Below are positions 1 to 9,144 of a stretch of DNA of 64,000 nt, piece after piece; the first letter of the stretch is position 1, and each line of letters begins with the position of its first letter. The stretch comes from Deltaproteobacteria bacterium (GTDB lineage Bacteria > Desulfobacterota > Desulfobulbia > Desulfobulbales > JAGXFP01). The notes under the pieces are model-generated. The model searched no databases and had not been told where the DNA came from. It saw only the letters and a program-made list of their open reading frames with translations. The translations under genes and the position numbers were made by a program. The stretch covers positions 1 to 64,000 of the forward strand of contig JAGVGT010000024.1 in the NCBI GenBank assembly GCA_020056965.1, read 5' to 3'.

Positions 1-93
1 GAACAGGCCCAATGCGGTGACTGGCAACTGGGCATCACCCAGAACGTCTCCCGCAAACTTTACGCCGTCCCCCTGACCATCAAGCTGCGCTGA
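1..93 (+). CDS. C-terminal end of an unidentified protein (partial)
   Basis: Frame 1 is open from the window edge to a TGA at 91-93 and gives about 30 residues ending in VPLTIKLR. Only the tail is visible, so no family can be assigned. The last 14 bases overlap the 3' end of the convergent PHP-domain gene, which is common for compactly packed convergent genes. Confidence 0.5.
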   Translation, partial: EQAQCGDWQLGITQNVSRKLYAVPLTIKLR

Positions 94-868
94 CCGCCAC
101 TCCCTGGGCGGTCATGAACCGGGCCAGTTCGGTAAATCCGCCCACATCCTCGGGCCGGTGCGAGTCGGAGCCGGCCGTCAGCGGAATCCCCCGCCGCACC
201 GCCTCGGCGATAATCTCCCGGGCCGGATAGGGTTGGCCGCGCCGCGCCAACCCTGAAACGTTGATCTCCAAGGCCATGCCTTGCCGGACCATGGCATCTA
301 GAATCTCTTCGATCTGGTGATAATGGCGGCTCTCCAGTCGCACCTCCGGATGATGGCGCATGACTGCGTCCAGGTGGCAGACGAAGTGACCGGGTAAGAC
401 TTCCACGGCTTCGAGCAGGGTATCGAAGTAAGCGGACAGAACCTTGGCCACCCCCAAGCGGCCCAAGGCTTCAAGGTTTTCCCGGCGACGGCTGACCAGG
501 TTGTAGTGGCGTCCCGCCACCGCCATGAAATGGTAAGAGATGCCGATCCGCTCCCACTCCCGCTCGGCCAATGCCGCCAGCAATTCCTCACGGCACTGCG
601 GGTTGTAGCCCACCTCCACGCCCAGGCCGACCTGCAAGCAGCCCCGATACTGTTCCTTAAGCTCCTGGCCCCGCCGGAAATACTCGTCGAAATCGGCCTC
701 GGTCAGCCAGGTCCGCTCGAAATAGTCAATCCCCCGTTCCAGGTGTTCCAGGAAGAAGAGCTGCTTCAGTCCCCGCTCCTTGCCGACCCGCACATAATCC
801 GCCATCTCCCCGACCGCGTGGCGGCAGAGGCTGGTGTGGACATGCCCATCAATAGTTAAATCCAGCAT
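80..868 (-). CDS. PHP-domain phosphoesterase, histidinol-phosphatase (HisK-type) family
   Basis: A 262-aa protein of the polymerase-and-histidinol-phosphatase (PHP) metal-dependent phosphoesterase family. The N-terminus shows the metal-binding motif H9-V-H11 followed by H17, then E41-H42, and the C-terminus carries GSDSH, all typical of the trinuclear metal site. Length fits HisK-type histidinol-phosphatases, which make L-histidinol from its phosphate in the cytoplasm. I chose the ATG at 868 because the PHP fold begins directly there; the frame stays open to 973, but that extension has no homology-like features. No his genes are adjacent, so the exact substrate is uncertain. Confidence 0.8.
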   Translation of the reverse strand: MLDLTIDGHVHTSLCRHAVGEMADYVRVGKERGLKQLFFLEHLERGIDYFERTWLTEADFDEYFRRGQELKEQYRGCLQVGLGVEVGYNPQCREELLAALAEREWERIGISYHFMAVAGRHYNLVSRRRENLEALGRLGVAKVLSAYFDTLLEAVEVLPGHFVCHLDAVMRHHPEVRLESRHYHQIEEILDAMVRQGMALEINVSGLARRGQPYPAREIIAEAVRRGIPLTAGSDSHRPEDVGGFTELARFMTAQGVAVSAA

Positions 869-1025
869 CCGCCCACGACTCCCAAACGATAGGTGATAAT
901 TTGCGACAAAACCCTTCATGACCGGTAAACCAGCTAAAAACGGCTTACCGTAATTTACGCACCACTCCCGCACCCTCCCCCCCGAAAGGCATCACGATTG
1001 CCCCCGCTACACTAAAAGGTTCGGA

Positions 1026-1293
1026 CTATAAATCGACCGCTGATACTACTCCTTTCCGGCTGGCTATTTGCTGGCGCACCATCAATCCAAAGGAGAGGCA
1101 CTCCTTGCCGTCCAGACAACGCTCAATATCCTCGTCATCCAAGAAGGTCAGCGCCCGTCGGCCAATTTTCGTCATAATTAACCCGCCAGGCTTTGAGGGT
1201 ATCGTCATGGGTCACATTGATGTCAAAACCGCAGACTCCCATCTCAGGGAGGGCCTCGGTGATTCTCCGGCATATCTCTAATCTATCGTACAT
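1026..1293 (-). pseudogene. Small conserved protein, broken by a one-base frameshift
   Basis: A start ATG at 1291-1293 has an excellent Shine-Dalgarno (GAAGGAGG) and opens a frame reading MYDRLEICRRITEAL and continuing through HDDTLKAWRVNYD, then runs out of frame and stops early. The remainder, RRALTFLDDEDIERCLDGKE onward, is in another frame and ends at 1026. Joined, they would make about 88 aa resembling small Desulfobacterota proteins with a TFL.DED..C..G..C pattern. The span is 268 bp, one base more than a multiple of three, and an AAAA run near 1165 is the likely place of the extra base. It could be a real mutation or a sequencing error. Function unknown. Confidence 0.5.
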
Positions 1294-1624
1294 GGCAACC
1301 TCCTTCAACGTTAACTCGCCCGGCTCGAAGGGCGACAGGTTATCACTTATCCCTTTTCTTAAAGGTATATCGAGGCGGGGAGATTACCAGCCGGCTGGGA
1401 TAATATTTCAAAAAACATAAGGAATTCTCGGTCTTTTCGGTGGAGATGATAGGTCTTGGTGCTAAGCGATTGGCACCCTGGGAAGCCAGATCTCAGGGTT
1501 GATTAATTAGTCAGGCTCAGGAGTTTCTGACATCCGCAATAACGGCCGTTTGTCTACAGCCTTGGTAATGTGATAGAAGAAGAGTGACATAAGTTCCGCC
1601 GCAAATTTGCCTGGGGTGATGGAG
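1294..1624. other. Intergenic stretch without a recognisable gene
   Basis: About 330 bp between the start of the minus-strand frameshifted gene and the start of the EB_dh-like gene. It must hold the divergent promoters. I see no convincing -35/-10 pair, riboswitch or strong hairpin, and the short frames across it look like shadows. Confidence 0.4.
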
Positions 1625-2509
1625 ATGATTAAACGTAATTTGACTTGGTTCCAGCTGGCCGCGCTTTCATTCATTCTGGCCCTGCCTGCGGCCGCCACGG
1701 CGGCCCAGGACATCATCTCCCCGCTGGTCGGGGAAGTGCCGGTTCTTGACGGTTCCTGCAACGAGGCGGCCTGGCAGGCCACTCCCTCCTACACCATCCG
1801 CGATAAACGGGTGAATGTCGATATCATCCTGAAAAGTGTCCACACCAAGGAGATGGTCTTCTTCTGCGTTAAATACCCCGATCCGGATGAAAGCCGGCTC
1901 CATAAGCCCTGGGTCTGGGACAAGAAACTGGAACTCTACACCATCGGTCCGCAGATGGGGGACACCTTCATGTTCAGGTGGAACATGGGGGACCGGGAGG
2001 TCGATCTGTCCGACTACTCGGATGATGCCTTCACTGCCGATATCTGGTACTGGAAAGCCAACCGGACCAACCCGGTCGGCTATGCCGACGACATGTATCA
2101 CACTCTGACCGAGACGGAGACCAATAAAAGCCGGCTGATGCTTTCCCGCAGCGGCAAAAAACGCCACCTCCTCAGACTGGCGGACGAAGGCACGCCGGCC
2201 TACGAGAGTACCATTGAACTCGACTACCGGGGCGATCTCCTGCCCCAGTATAAACTACTCACCCCGTCCGGCAGCCGGGCTGACGTCAAGGCCAAAGGCA
2301 TCTGGCAGGAGAAGTGGTGGACCATCGAATTCGGCCGGAAGCTCAACACCGGCCATGGCGACGATGTCCAGTTCACCTCCCACGGCGCTCGAAAGTACCT
2401 TTTCGGGGTTTCGATCAAGGCCCTTTACGGCGAGCCCCTTGACGACAAGGCCACCAATCTTTACGGCCAGGGCCGGATATCGGAACCACTCCGGCTGATC
2501 CTCAAATAA
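1625..2509 (+). CDS. Exported EB_dh-like (ethylbenzene dehydrogenase gamma-related) protein
   Basis: A 294-aa exported protein. MIKRN, a hydrophobic run and an A-A-T-A-A stretch before QD form a Sec signal peptide. The body ([12 protein letters not shown], then [15 protein letters not shown] and a late WTIEFGRKL) resembles the EB_dh / type II DMSO-reductase heme b subunit family (PF09459), a beta-sandwich that in enzymes such as ethylbenzene dehydrogenase holds heme b in the periplasm. No molybdopterin enzyme subunits are nearby, so it is more likely a ligand- or heme-binding accessory. Start: ATG 1625 has GGGG eight bases upstream; ATG 1619 is possible. Only 11 bp separate it from the hybrid kinase, so the two are probably co-transcribed and it may be the kinase's periplasmic partner (inference). 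Confidence 0.7.
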   Translation: MIKRNLTWFQLAALSFILALPAAATAAQDIISPLVGEVPVLDGSCNEAAWQATPSYTIRDKRVNVDIILKSVHTKEMVFFCVKYPDPDESRLHKPWVWDKKLELYTIGPQMGDTFMFRWNMGDREVDLSDYSDDAFTADIWYWKANRTNPVGYADDMYHTLTETETNKSRLMLSRSGKKRHLLRLADEGTPAYESTIELDYRGDLLPQYKLLTPSGSRADVKAKGIWQEKWWTIEFGRKLNTGHGDDVQFTSHGARKYLFGVSIKALYGEPLDDKATNLYGQGRISEPLRLILK

Positions 2510-2520
2510 CTGGTGACTCC

Positions 2521-5500
2521 TTGATCAAGAACTTATCCACCAAGCAGATCCGCACCATCGGCCTCACCCTGATGGTCCTGATCATTTCCAGTATGGGATT
2601 GTTCGCCTCCCGGTATCTCAGCGAGATCGACGAACATCTCAATACCATCGCCAAATACCGGACTGACGAACTCAAGGGAGTGGAAGCGCTCCATGCCGAC
2701 TTTGTCGAACTCCGGGGCATCTTCACCACCTCGGTCATCTACGAACAGGGAGAACTGCCGACTCTATTAGAGAAAATAAAGGCCATCCTCACCAAGGCCG
2801 AACTTCTGATCGCCAAGCTGGAGTACGCGGAAGAAAAGGAGCAGGTCAAACAATTCATCGTCAAGGTCAAGGAATACCGGGTCGCCATGGTGGCCTATTC
2901 CCAGGAACGCCAGGTGCGGGTCACCGGTGACGCCATCCGGAGCTGGGAACATACCTTGATCGGCATCGAAGCCGATGCCTATACGATCATCTCAACCCTC
3001 AAAAGCGGCATCCATGAAGAAAAAGAAGAACTGGAAAACCACATCAGGGAAGAAAGCCGCCAGGCCAGAAACCTGAGTATTTTTTTTAGCCTGTGCGGGC
3101 TCTGCTTCGCCCTGGTGATCGCCGTGGTCATGCAGCGGTCCATTGCCCGGCCCATGGCGGAACTGGCCAGGGGCGCCAACGCCATCGCCGCCGGCGATTT
3201 CAGCCGCCGGGTTGAGATCAACTCCCGCGACGAGGTGGGCGAGGTCGGCAGCGCCTTTAATCTGATGGCCCGGCAACTCTCCACCACCCAGGTCTCCAAG
3301 GATTATCTCGATGAGATCATCCAGTCCATTGCCGACATTCTGATTATTCTGGACAAAGACGCGATCATCAAGGAGGTCAACCAGGCGGCGGTTCTGCAAC
3401 TCGGCTACGACCGAGAGCAGCTGGTCGGCGCCAGCCTGGAAAAAATCTTTCCGGAAACCGGCGAGGGAGATGGCCCGGAGGGTTTCTTCGACAAACTGCT
3501 GGTCCAGGGAATGATCCAAGGGCAGGAGGCCAACTGCAGGACGGCCGGTCGGCTGGATTTCCCGGTGATCATTTCCGGGGCGGTCTTAAGGGACGGCCAT
3601 AAACAGATTTCCGACATCATCATCACGGCCAAGGATATCTCTGATCGCAAGAGTATTGAGCAACAGCTTGAGGAAACCCGGCACAGTCTGGAGTCGGACC
3701 GCACCAATCTCCGCCATGCCCTTGATCTGTTCAACCAAGTCCTGCATGAGGTGGAAATTAAAAAGGGTTTTGAAGAGTACTCCTACAAGCCGATTGCCAA
3801 TCCCAACCTGGCCACCTGCTGGGAAATCAAAAATTGCACCGATAAAAATTGCCCGGTTTATGGCCAGCGAGAAAGCCGCTGCTGGCAGGTGGCCGGCACC
3901 CACTGCGGCGGCGAGGTGCAGGGGAAATTCGCCCAGAAATACGATTCCTGTGAAACCTGTGAAGTCTACTGTCTAAGCACCCAGGATGCCATTGCCGAAA
4001 CCACCGAGACCTTCAACAACATGATGCATATCATCGCCGAGACCCATGAGGACCTGGTGGCCTCGCGCCGGAAGGCGGAGGAGGCCAACCGGCTGAAATC
4101 CGAGTTCCTGGCCAATATGAGCCACGAGATTCGGACCCCCATGAATGCCATCATCGGCATGACCTCGCTGACCCTGGAAACCAGCCTGACCGACGAGCAG
4201 CGGGATTACCTCAATACAGTCAGAAATAGTTCCTACTTTCTGTTGAACATTATCAACGATATTCTCGATTTTTCCAAGATGGAGGCCAACAAGCTGACCA
4301 TCGACAATATCGGTTTCAATCTGCGTCTGACCGTTGAAGACGTCGCCGATGTTCTGGCCTATCACGCTTCGGAAAAGAACCTGGAGTTCACCTATCTCAT
4401 GCACCACGAGGTGCCGGCACTGCTGATCGGCGATCCCGCCCGAATCCGCCAGGTGCTGATCAATCTCGGCAACAACGCCCTGAAGTTCACGGAAAAGGGC
4501 GAGGTGGTGATCCGGGCCGAACTGTTGGCGGAAAGCGAGGAAATCGTCACCGTAATCTTTTCGGTGACCGACACCGGCATCGGGATTCCCGCCGATAAAC
4601 AGAGTATTATCTTCGAGGAATTCTCCCAGGCCGACGGCTCCACCACCCGGCTTTACGGAGGAACCGGCCTGGGGCTGGCCATTTCGAAAAAACTGGTCGA
4701 ACTGATGGGGGGTGAGCTCGGGGTCAGCAGTGCAGTCGGTCAGGGTAGCCGGTTCTGGTTTACCCTCCCTTTGGCCAAGCAGAAAGTGGACGAGAAACAA
4801 CCTTTTCCGGAACCAGGCGCCGATCTCTCGAAGTGTAAAATCCTGGTTGCCGACGACAACGCCACTAATCGCACCATCCTTGCCAAGATTCTCGCCAAAT
4901 TCGGTTGCGAAGCGGAAACGGTGACCAGCGGCAGCGAGGCTATCAAGGCCCTCAAAGTGGCGGCGGAGGCCAAGGTTCCCTTCCGGGTCCTGCTCCTGGA
5001 CATGATGATGCCCGGCATGGATGGCGAGCACACCACCATTATCATTCGAAACACTCCGAAGATCATGGACACCAAGGTCGTCGTGCTCACCTCCGTTGGC
5101 ACCAGGGGCGATGTCGCCGACATGCGCCGGATCGGTTGCGACGGCTATCTGATCAAGCCGGTCAAGGAGTCTCTGCTGGTCGAGACTATTTCCGCAGTTC
5201 TGAGTTCCGGAAAGCCCAAGGGCGCCGAAAAAATGGAAATTATCACCCGGCATACCCTGGCCGACCGGAAAATCACCGGCGTCCCTATTCTTCTGGCCGA
5301 GGACAACCCGGTCAACCAGAAGGTGGCGGCGGCCATTCTGTCGAAAGCGGGCTACCGGGTGGATATTGCCGACAACGGCAGGGTCGCCCTGGCGATGCTG
5401 GCGGAGAAGAAATATCAGATCGTCTTGATGGACATCCAGATGCCGGAGCTGGATGGCTACCAGGCCACCCAAAAAATCCGTCAGGCTGAAGAGGGTACCG

Positions 5501-6069
5501 AGCAGCACCAGACCATCATTGCCATGACCGCCCATGCCCTCACCGGTGACAGGGAAAAATGCCTGAAGGCGGGGATGGACGATTATATCGCCAAGCCCAT
5601 TGAACCGCAGACCTTGCTTGAGATGTTATCGTTCTGGGTAAAGTCGAACGGCAAGGTTTCAAAGGTAAAACAGGAGAAACGGATCGAGCCGGAGGAACCG
5701 TCGGTTCAGAAAGAAGATGATGAACATCAAACGGCCGCTACCGGCCCGGTCGACATGACCAGCGCCATGCGGAGGTTTGCCGATGATCGAGACTTTTATA
5801 AAGAGATGGTGAACGAATTCCTTTCTTATCTCCCGGACTATTTAGGTAAGTTGGAAGAAGCGGCCTCCACCGGGAACCCAGAAGAAATAGAAAAGCAGGG
5901 CCACACCATCAAAAGCGCGGCGGGCAACCTTAGCGCCATTCGGGTGCAATCCCTGGCCTTCACCATAGAACAGCTGGGCCGGGATAAAAAACTTGCCGAG
6001 GTTGCGCCGGCCATCGCCGGACTCAGAGCGGCGATCGAGGCGCTGACGGAATTTGCCGTTACTCTCTAG
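2521..6069 (+). CDS. Hybrid sensor histidine kinase with two-CW domain, two receivers and HPt
   Basis: A 1182-aa membrane kinase. Order seen: TM helix about 13-33, extracytoplasmic helical sensor 34-186, TM2 about 188-207, HAMP about 208-260, PAS about 265-380, coiled coil, a Cys-rich two-CW module (C433, C439, C444, C454, C462, C477, C480, C484), HisKA with phospho-acceptor H535 in MSHEIRTP, HATPase with GTGLGLAI, receiver 1 (D778-D779, acceptor D827), receiver 2 (E927-D928, acceptor D971) and an HPt domain with H1128. This is a complete multistep phosphorelay in one chain. The start is TTG 2521 with GGTGA just upstream; a later ATG would cut the first TM. It sits between the EB_dh-like gene and a REC-GGDEF gene, its likely output partner. 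The two-CW module may bind metal or sense redox (inference). Confidence 0.92.
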   Translation: MIKNLSTKQIRTIGLTLMVLIISSMGLFASRYLSEIDEHLNTIAKYRTDELKGVEALHADFVELRGIFTTSVIYEQGELPTLLEKIKAILTKAELLIAKLEYAEEKEQVKQFIVKVKEYRVAMVAYSQERQVRVTGDAIRSWEHTLIGIEADAYTIISTLKSGIHEEKEELENHIREESRQARNLSIFFSLCGLCFALVIAVVMQRSIARPMAELARGANAIAAGDFSRRVEINSRDEVGEVGSAFNLMARQLSTTQVSKDYLDEIIQSIADILIILDKDAIIKEVNQAAVLQLGYDREQLVGASLEKIFPETGEGDGPEGFFDKLLVQGMIQGQEANCRTAGRLDFPVIISGAVLRDGHKQISDIIITAKDISDRKSIEQQLEETRHSLESDRTNLRHALDLFNQVLHEVEIKKGFEEYSYKPIANPNLATCWEIKNCTDKNCPVYGQRESRCWQVAGTHCGGEVQGKFAQKYDSCETCEVYCLSTQDAIAETTETFNNMMHIIAETHEDLVASRRKAEEANRLKSEFLANMSHEIRTPMNAIIGMTSLTLETSLTDEQRDYLNTVRNSSYFLLNIINDILDFSKMEANKLTIDNIGFNLRLTVEDVADVLAYHASEKNLEFTYLMHHEVPALLIGDPARIRQVLINLGNNALKFTEKGEVVIRAELLAESEEIVTVIFSVTDTGIGIPADKQSIIFEEFSQADGSTTRLYGGTGLGLAISKKLVELMGGELGVSSAVGQGSRFWFTLPLAKQKVDEKQPFPEPGADLSKCKILVADDNATNRTILAKILAKFGCEAETVTSGSEAIKALKVAAEAKVPFRVLLLDMMMPGMDGEHTTIIIRNTPKIMDTKVVVLTSVGTRGDVADMRRIGCDGYLIKPVKESLLVETISAVLSSGKPKGAEKMEIITRHTLADRKITGVPILLAEDNPVNQKVAAAILSKAGYRVDIADNGRVALAMLAEKKYQIVLMDIQMPELDGYQATQKIRQAEEGTEQHQTIIAMTAHALTGDREKCLKAGMDDYIAKPIEPQTLLEMLSFWVKSNGKVSKVKQEKRIEPEEPSVQKEDDEHQTAATGPVDMTSAMRRFADDRDFYKEMVNEFLSYLPDYLGKLEEAASTGNPEEIEKQGHTIKSAAGNLSAIRVQSLAFTIEQLGRDKKLAEVAPAIAGLRAAIEALTEFAVTL

Positions 6070-6090
6070 TTCAATAAAAAGGTAGGCATT

Positions 6091-7077
6091 ATGCGGATAT
6101 TAGTTGCTGAAGATGATCCGGTTTCGAGAAAAATCCTCATTAAGACCGTGGAGGCCTGGGGACATCAGATCCTGGCCGCTGAAAACGGGCTCGAGGCCTG
6201 GCAGCTCTTCCAACAGGAGAACCCCAAATTTGTTATTGCCGACTGGCTCATGCCCGAGTTGGACGGCGTCGAACTTTGCAAAAAAATCCGGGCCAGCGAA
6301 ACCTCGGGTTACATATACTTCATCCTGCTGACCGGCAAGGGGCAGCAGAAGGATATTGTCGAAGGACTCCAGGCGGGCGCCGATGATTATCTCACCAAAC
6401 CTTTCGATATTGATGAACTCCGGGTCCGGATTCGAGTCGGCGAAAGGATTCTCAATCTGGAAAAAGAGCTGAACAGCAAAAACCAGGCCCTGGAACGGCT
6501 GAATGAACAACTGGAGACGCTGGCCCAGACCGATGCGCTTATGAACATCGGCAACCGCCGGGCCTTCTATGAGACGATCCAGAGGGTCCATCAGCGTTCC
6601 TGTCGTTATCCGAATCGCTATGGAATCATCATGATCGATATTGATAATTTCAAGAATTACAACGATTCATACGGTCACGCCGCAGGTGACGAGGCCCTCC
6701 GGGCTATTGCCGCGACCCTCAAGAGCAGCATCAGGTGTTCGGATGAAATCTTCAGGTGGGGCGGGGAGGAAATAGTCCTGGTCATCATGGAGCAGAGCCT
6801 CGAGCAAACCCTGCTCGCGGCCGAAAAACTTCGCGGGGCCGTGGCCGCTCTGGAGATTCCTCACAAGGGTTGTGACCGGGGCTACATGACCGTCAGTTGC
6901 GGGGCCGCCGCCTTTAAGGAGAACTGCACCGACAAGGAGTGGGAAACGGTACTCGAACGGGCCGATCAGGCCCTTTACCGGGCCAAGGAGTCCGGTCGGG
7001 ACCGGGTCTGCGCGGGAGAAACCGGCGTGCCATCTAACCAGGTGCCACCGAAGCAGCACCCCGCCGCCGAAAAGTAA
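6091..7077 (+). CDS. Response regulator diguanylate cyclase (REC-GGDEF)
   Basis: A 328-aa cytoplasmic protein. The N-terminal receiver has the acidic pair E7-D8-D9 and phospho-acceptor D51 (IADWLMPELDG), with the conserved Lys in LTKPF. A short coiled coil leads to a GGDEF domain whose signature reads GGEEI (224-228), a variant active-site loop with both acidic residues kept, so c-di-GMP synthesis is expected. It lies 21 bp downstream of the hybrid kinase and is the natural acceptor of its HPt phosphoryl group. The C-terminal tail is Pro/Gln-rich and appears disordered. The family is clear; the input signal is not. Confidence 0.92.
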   Translation: MRILVAEDDPVSRKILIKTVEAWGHQILAAENGLEAWQLFQQENPKFVIADWLMPELDGVELCKKIRASETSGYIYFILLTGKGQQKDIVEGLQAGADDYLTKPFDIDELRVRIRVGERILNLEKELNSKNQALERLNEQLETLAQTDALMNIGNRRAFYETIQRVHQRSCRYPNRYGIIMIDIDNFKNYNDSYGHAAGDEALRAIAATLKSSIRCSDEIFRWGGEEIVLVIMEQSLEQTLLAAEKLRGAVAALEIPHKGCDRGYMTVSCGAAAFKENCTDKEWETVLERADQALYRAKESGRDRVCAGETGVPSNQVPPKQHPAAEK

Positions 7078-7146
7078 TTGCGAACTGTTGGCTCTGGGCG
7101 GTAGTCGATACCCGTGAGCCGAGAAAACCTGAACAGGGAGAGGACA

Positions 7147-7473
7147 ATGGCAGAGATCACCTCCAGGCAGTATCTCAAGGTTGAGAAAAGCGATCCCGAC
7201 TTTATCCAGGCGGTGGAGGCGCTGGGTAAGGCGGCCAGGCAGGCCGGCCCCCTCGACGACCGGCAGGCGCAACTGCTGCAACTGACGGCCGCGGCGGCAA
7301 TCCGCTCCGAGGGCGCGGTCCACAGCCATACCCGGCGAGCCCTGAAGGCCGGAGCCACGGCTGACGAGATCCGCCATGCCCTCATCCTGATCACCAGCAC
7401 CATCGGCTTCCCCAACGTCATGGCGGCCTTGAGTTGGGCCGATGATGTGTTGAGCGAAAAACTGAGGGACTGA
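7147..7473 (+). CDS. Carboxymuconolactone decarboxylase-family protein without the CxxC pair
   Basis: A 108-aa all-helical protein of the CMD/AhpD superfamily (PF02627). The helix that normally carries C-x-x-C-x-x-H here reads E55-G-A-V-H-S-H61, so both redox cysteines are replaced by Gly and His while the final His remains. A peroxidase role like AhpD is therefore unlikely; a decarboxylase-like or non-redox role is possible. The start ATG at 7147 is preceded by GGGAGAGG; an upstream in-frame ATG at 7114 lacks such a site. It ends just before a strong hairpin, so it closes the transcription unit started by the EB_dh-like gene or stands alone. Confidence 0.8.
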   Translation: MAEITSRQYLKVEKSDPDFIQAVEALGKAARQAGPLDDRQAQLLQLTAAAAIRSEGAVHSHTRRALKAGATADEIRHALILITSTIGFPNVMAALSWADDVLSEKLRD

Positions 7474-7480
7474 AGTCCGT

Positions 7481-7520
7481 CCAGACTCGCCAACGTTCCT
7501 GGATGGTTGGCGGAGCCTGG
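7481..7520. terminator. Inverted repeat, probable terminator between convergent genes
   Basis: The arms CCAGACTCGCCAAC and GTTGGCGGAGCCTGG pair nearly completely around a short loop. It lies directly after the CMD-family stop and just beyond the 3' end of the minus-strand selenoprotein gene, so it could serve both. The following T run is short (CGTTGTTT), making it a modest intrinsic terminator. Confidence 0.6.
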
Positions 7521-7526
7521 CGTTGT

Positions 7527-7745
7527 TTAATGCCTATAAGTATTGCCTTTCAAGGTTTGCTCCACCACCTGGCGGACATCGGCAAGACATCATCTCCCCT
7601 TGGGGTTTTCACTGGCGCAGTGGCAGATTCCCGCCTTCTTGCTGGCCATGATCTGCTCCATCAGCAGCGATCTTCCGTGCGCCCGAACATCCTCTTCAAT
7701 ATCCACAACTGTATAATTGAAACAGTAACAAATTTTTTCGGACAT
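7527..7745 (-). CDS. CopZ/BFD-like [2Fe-2S] selenoprotein with in-frame TGA (Sec52)
   Basis: A 72-codon gene that ordinary ORF calling splits. From ATG 7745 it reads MSEKICYCFNYT, then C41-H-C43 and NPKGR, meets TGA at 7592-7590, and continues in the same frame as CLADVRQVVEQ to a TAA at 7527. The pattern C-x-C ... C-x-C ... N-P-x-G-[C/U]-C-L-x-D-V is that of BFD-like [2Fe-2S] domains and of the iron-sulfur domain of CopZ-type copper metallochaperones, where the TGA position is normally Cys. A GGAG lies 8 nt before the ATG. A hairpin with a G in its apical loop follows the TGA at the spacing usual for bacterial SECIS elements. I infer selenocysteine insertion; the alternative is a disrupted gene, which the conserved downstream frame argues against. 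Likely role: cytoplasmic metal or redox handling. Confidence 0.85.
7557..7585 (-). promoter_or_regulatory. Candidate bacterial SECIS hairpin
   Basis: On the minus strand, just after the TGA at 7592-7590, the RNA can fold as TTGC (7585-7582) with GCAA (7560-7557), a CGATG bulge, and TCCGCC (7576-7571) with GGTGGA (7566-7561), closing a four-base AGGT loop. About 20 nt separate the TGA from the loop G, within the usual range for SelB-recognised elements. Confidence 0.65.
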
Positions 7746-7811
7746 CAGGCCATCTCCACTGCGGTTGTCGGTGGGCCAGTCTTTATCCTTGGCGGCGGCG
7801 AGTGGGAAGTC

Positions 7812-8459
7812 TCATTCCAGATGCCAGCCTTGGGCGCCGATTAGATTGACGAAACGGACCAGTTCCCCTGCTTCAATGGTGATCTCGCCGTGCTGTTTGG
7901 AAACTCTGGTCAGCTGTTGGGTGATTTTGTCGCCCACGGGGATGACCATAATTCCCGGGTCGGCCAATTGTTCAACCAAGGCCTTGGGGATCTCAGGCCC
8001 TCCTGCCGTAACTATGATTGCATCATAAGGGGCATGTTCCGGCCAGCCGAGGGTGCCGTCGGCCACCTTGCAAATGGCGTTATAGCAGCGGGTCTTATCA
8101 AGATTTTTGCGGGCTTTGCCGAGAAGCTTTTTGATTCTCTCCACTGAATAAACCTGAGTGGAAATTTTGGCCAGAATTGCCGTCTGATAACCGCAGCCAC
8201 TGCCGACTTCCAAGACCTTTTCGTGGCCCTGCAGGTTCAGCATCTGGGTCATCAGGGCGACAATATAGGGCTGGGAGATGGTCTGCCCTTCGCCGATGGG
8301 GAGAGGGAAATCGCTGTAGGCTTGCGCGCGCAAGGCGTCTTCCACAAAGAGATGTCGCGGTACTTCACGCATGGCATCCAGAACTCGCTGATCAATAATA
8401 TTTCGGGTGATCAGCTGCTCTTGGACCATCCGGGTCCGGGCTTTGGCGAAATCGTTCAT
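7812..8459 (-). CDS. pcm: Protein-L-isoaspartate O-methyltransferase
   Basis: A 215-aa SAM-dependent methyltransferase that methylates isoaspartyl residues so damaged proteins can be repaired. The sequence has RHLFV near the N-terminus, the PIGEGQTISQPYIVA substrate-binding segment, the SAM motif EVGSGCGYQTA and a DAIIVTAG strand, and the length is typical. The ATG overlaps the stop of the upstream lipoprotein gene (ATGA), indicating translational coupling. The selenoprotein gene follows 66 bp downstream on the same strand. Confidence 0.95.
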   Translation of the reverse strand: MNDFAKARTRMVQEQLITRNIIDQRVLDAMREVPRHLFVEDALRAQAYSDFPLPIGEGQTISQPYIVALMTQMLNLQGHEKVLEVGSGCGYQTAILAKISTQVYSVERIKKLLGKARKNLDKTRCYNAICKVADGTLGWPEHAPYDAIIVTAGGPEIPKALVEQLADPGIMVIPVGDKITQQLTRVSKQHGEITIEAGELVRFVNLIGAQGWHLE

Positions 8460-8860
8460 TCTGGGAGTGTTGTCATGGGGGCGTCTGGTGAACCGGTGAT
8501 ATCGCCTGGCTCCAGTTGACGGTAAACACAGGTTCTAACCAAGTTTCCGACGAACGACACTGTTACCCTTTCATAATTAAGAGAGCCAAATTTTTCCCCA
8601 ACCAATGGGAGTTTCCTTATAAGATCTTCGTTCTTTTTGTAATAAATCCAGGTTTCTGTTGAGCCATCGGTGACGGTTTTTTGATCGGGTTCTCCCAGGA
8701 AGGCCAGCACCTCTGTTTTTGTAGTGCTTTCTGGTAGCACAAGGCAGACATCGGAAGAAAGGTGGCGAATCGGGGCGGTGGTAGTTGCACAACCCACCAG
8801 CCATAGACCCAAGGCTAAAATACTTATTAATCTTAATTGGTTCGATACTTTTTTGAGCAT
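8456..8860 (-). CDS. BamE/SmpA-like lipoprotein
   Basis: A 134-aa predicted lipoprotein. The signal ends in LWLVGC24, a good lipobox for lipidation. The mature part has the short alpha-beta pattern of SmpA/OmlA (BamE) domains: TTKTEVLAFLGEPDQ followed by TETWIYYKK and a later strand VTVSFVGN. BamE itself is part of the outer-membrane beta-barrel assembly complex; this protein may be a member of the wider family rather than true BamE. AAGGAAGG precedes the ATG. It overlaps pcm by four bases. Confidence 0.7.
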   Translation of the reverse strand: MLKKVSNQLRLISILALGLWLVGCATTTAPIRHLSSDVCLVLPESTTKTEVLAFLGEPDQKTVTDGSTETWIYYKKNEDLIRKLPLVGEKFGSLNYERVTVSFVGNLVRTCVYRQLEPGDITGSPDAPMTTLPE

Positions 8861-9144
8861 TTTACCTTCCTTGGTTTCAATAGATTTGCATGGCGGTTGT
8901 TCGCCGCTTTTTAGCGGCGAACAACATTAAAACCTATCCGGCAGTCAAAATCAGTAACAAATGCCTCTTCACCGAGAATACCTTGAATATTTAATCAAAT
9001 AGCGATTTTGCTCACCCGCCACCGATGCGTGTTGAAAGGTTGTTAATCGCTATCGGTTACACAGTGCAGGCAGTAGGTATTCACGAGGCCTTGGCGAAAA
9101 GAATGGAGTATTTATTTATCCAATGACGGCTATGGAAATACGTG
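8861..9144. other. Non-coding stretch upstream of the divergent lipoprotein and cytochrome genes
   Basis: No convincing ORF on either strand. Besides the perfect hairpin described separately, there are paired segments AATAGCGATT (about 8998-9007) and AATCGCTAT (9045-9053), with ACCGAT/ATCGGT nested, so a structured RNA is possible. I cannot assign it to a known class. Confidence 0.35.
8896..8925. repeat. Perfect 13-bp inverted repeat with TTTT loop
   Basis: GTTGTTCGCCGCT (8896-8908) and its exact complement (8913-8925) flank TTTT. It lies 36 bp upstream of the minus-strand lipoprotein start. Neither strand has a T run after the stem, so it is not a standard intrinsic terminator; it may be an RNA structure in the leader or a protein-binding palindrome. 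Confidence 0.6.

Noticed and set aside
3973-5535. 520-codon open frame on the minus strand
   Set aside because: It lies fully inside the hybrid kinase, whose domains are unmistakable; it is a shadow caused by GC-rich codon bias.
7503-7844. 113-codon plus-strand frame
   Set aside because: Antisense to the selenoprotein gene, which has a ribosome site, conserved Cys pattern and SECIS-like hairpin.
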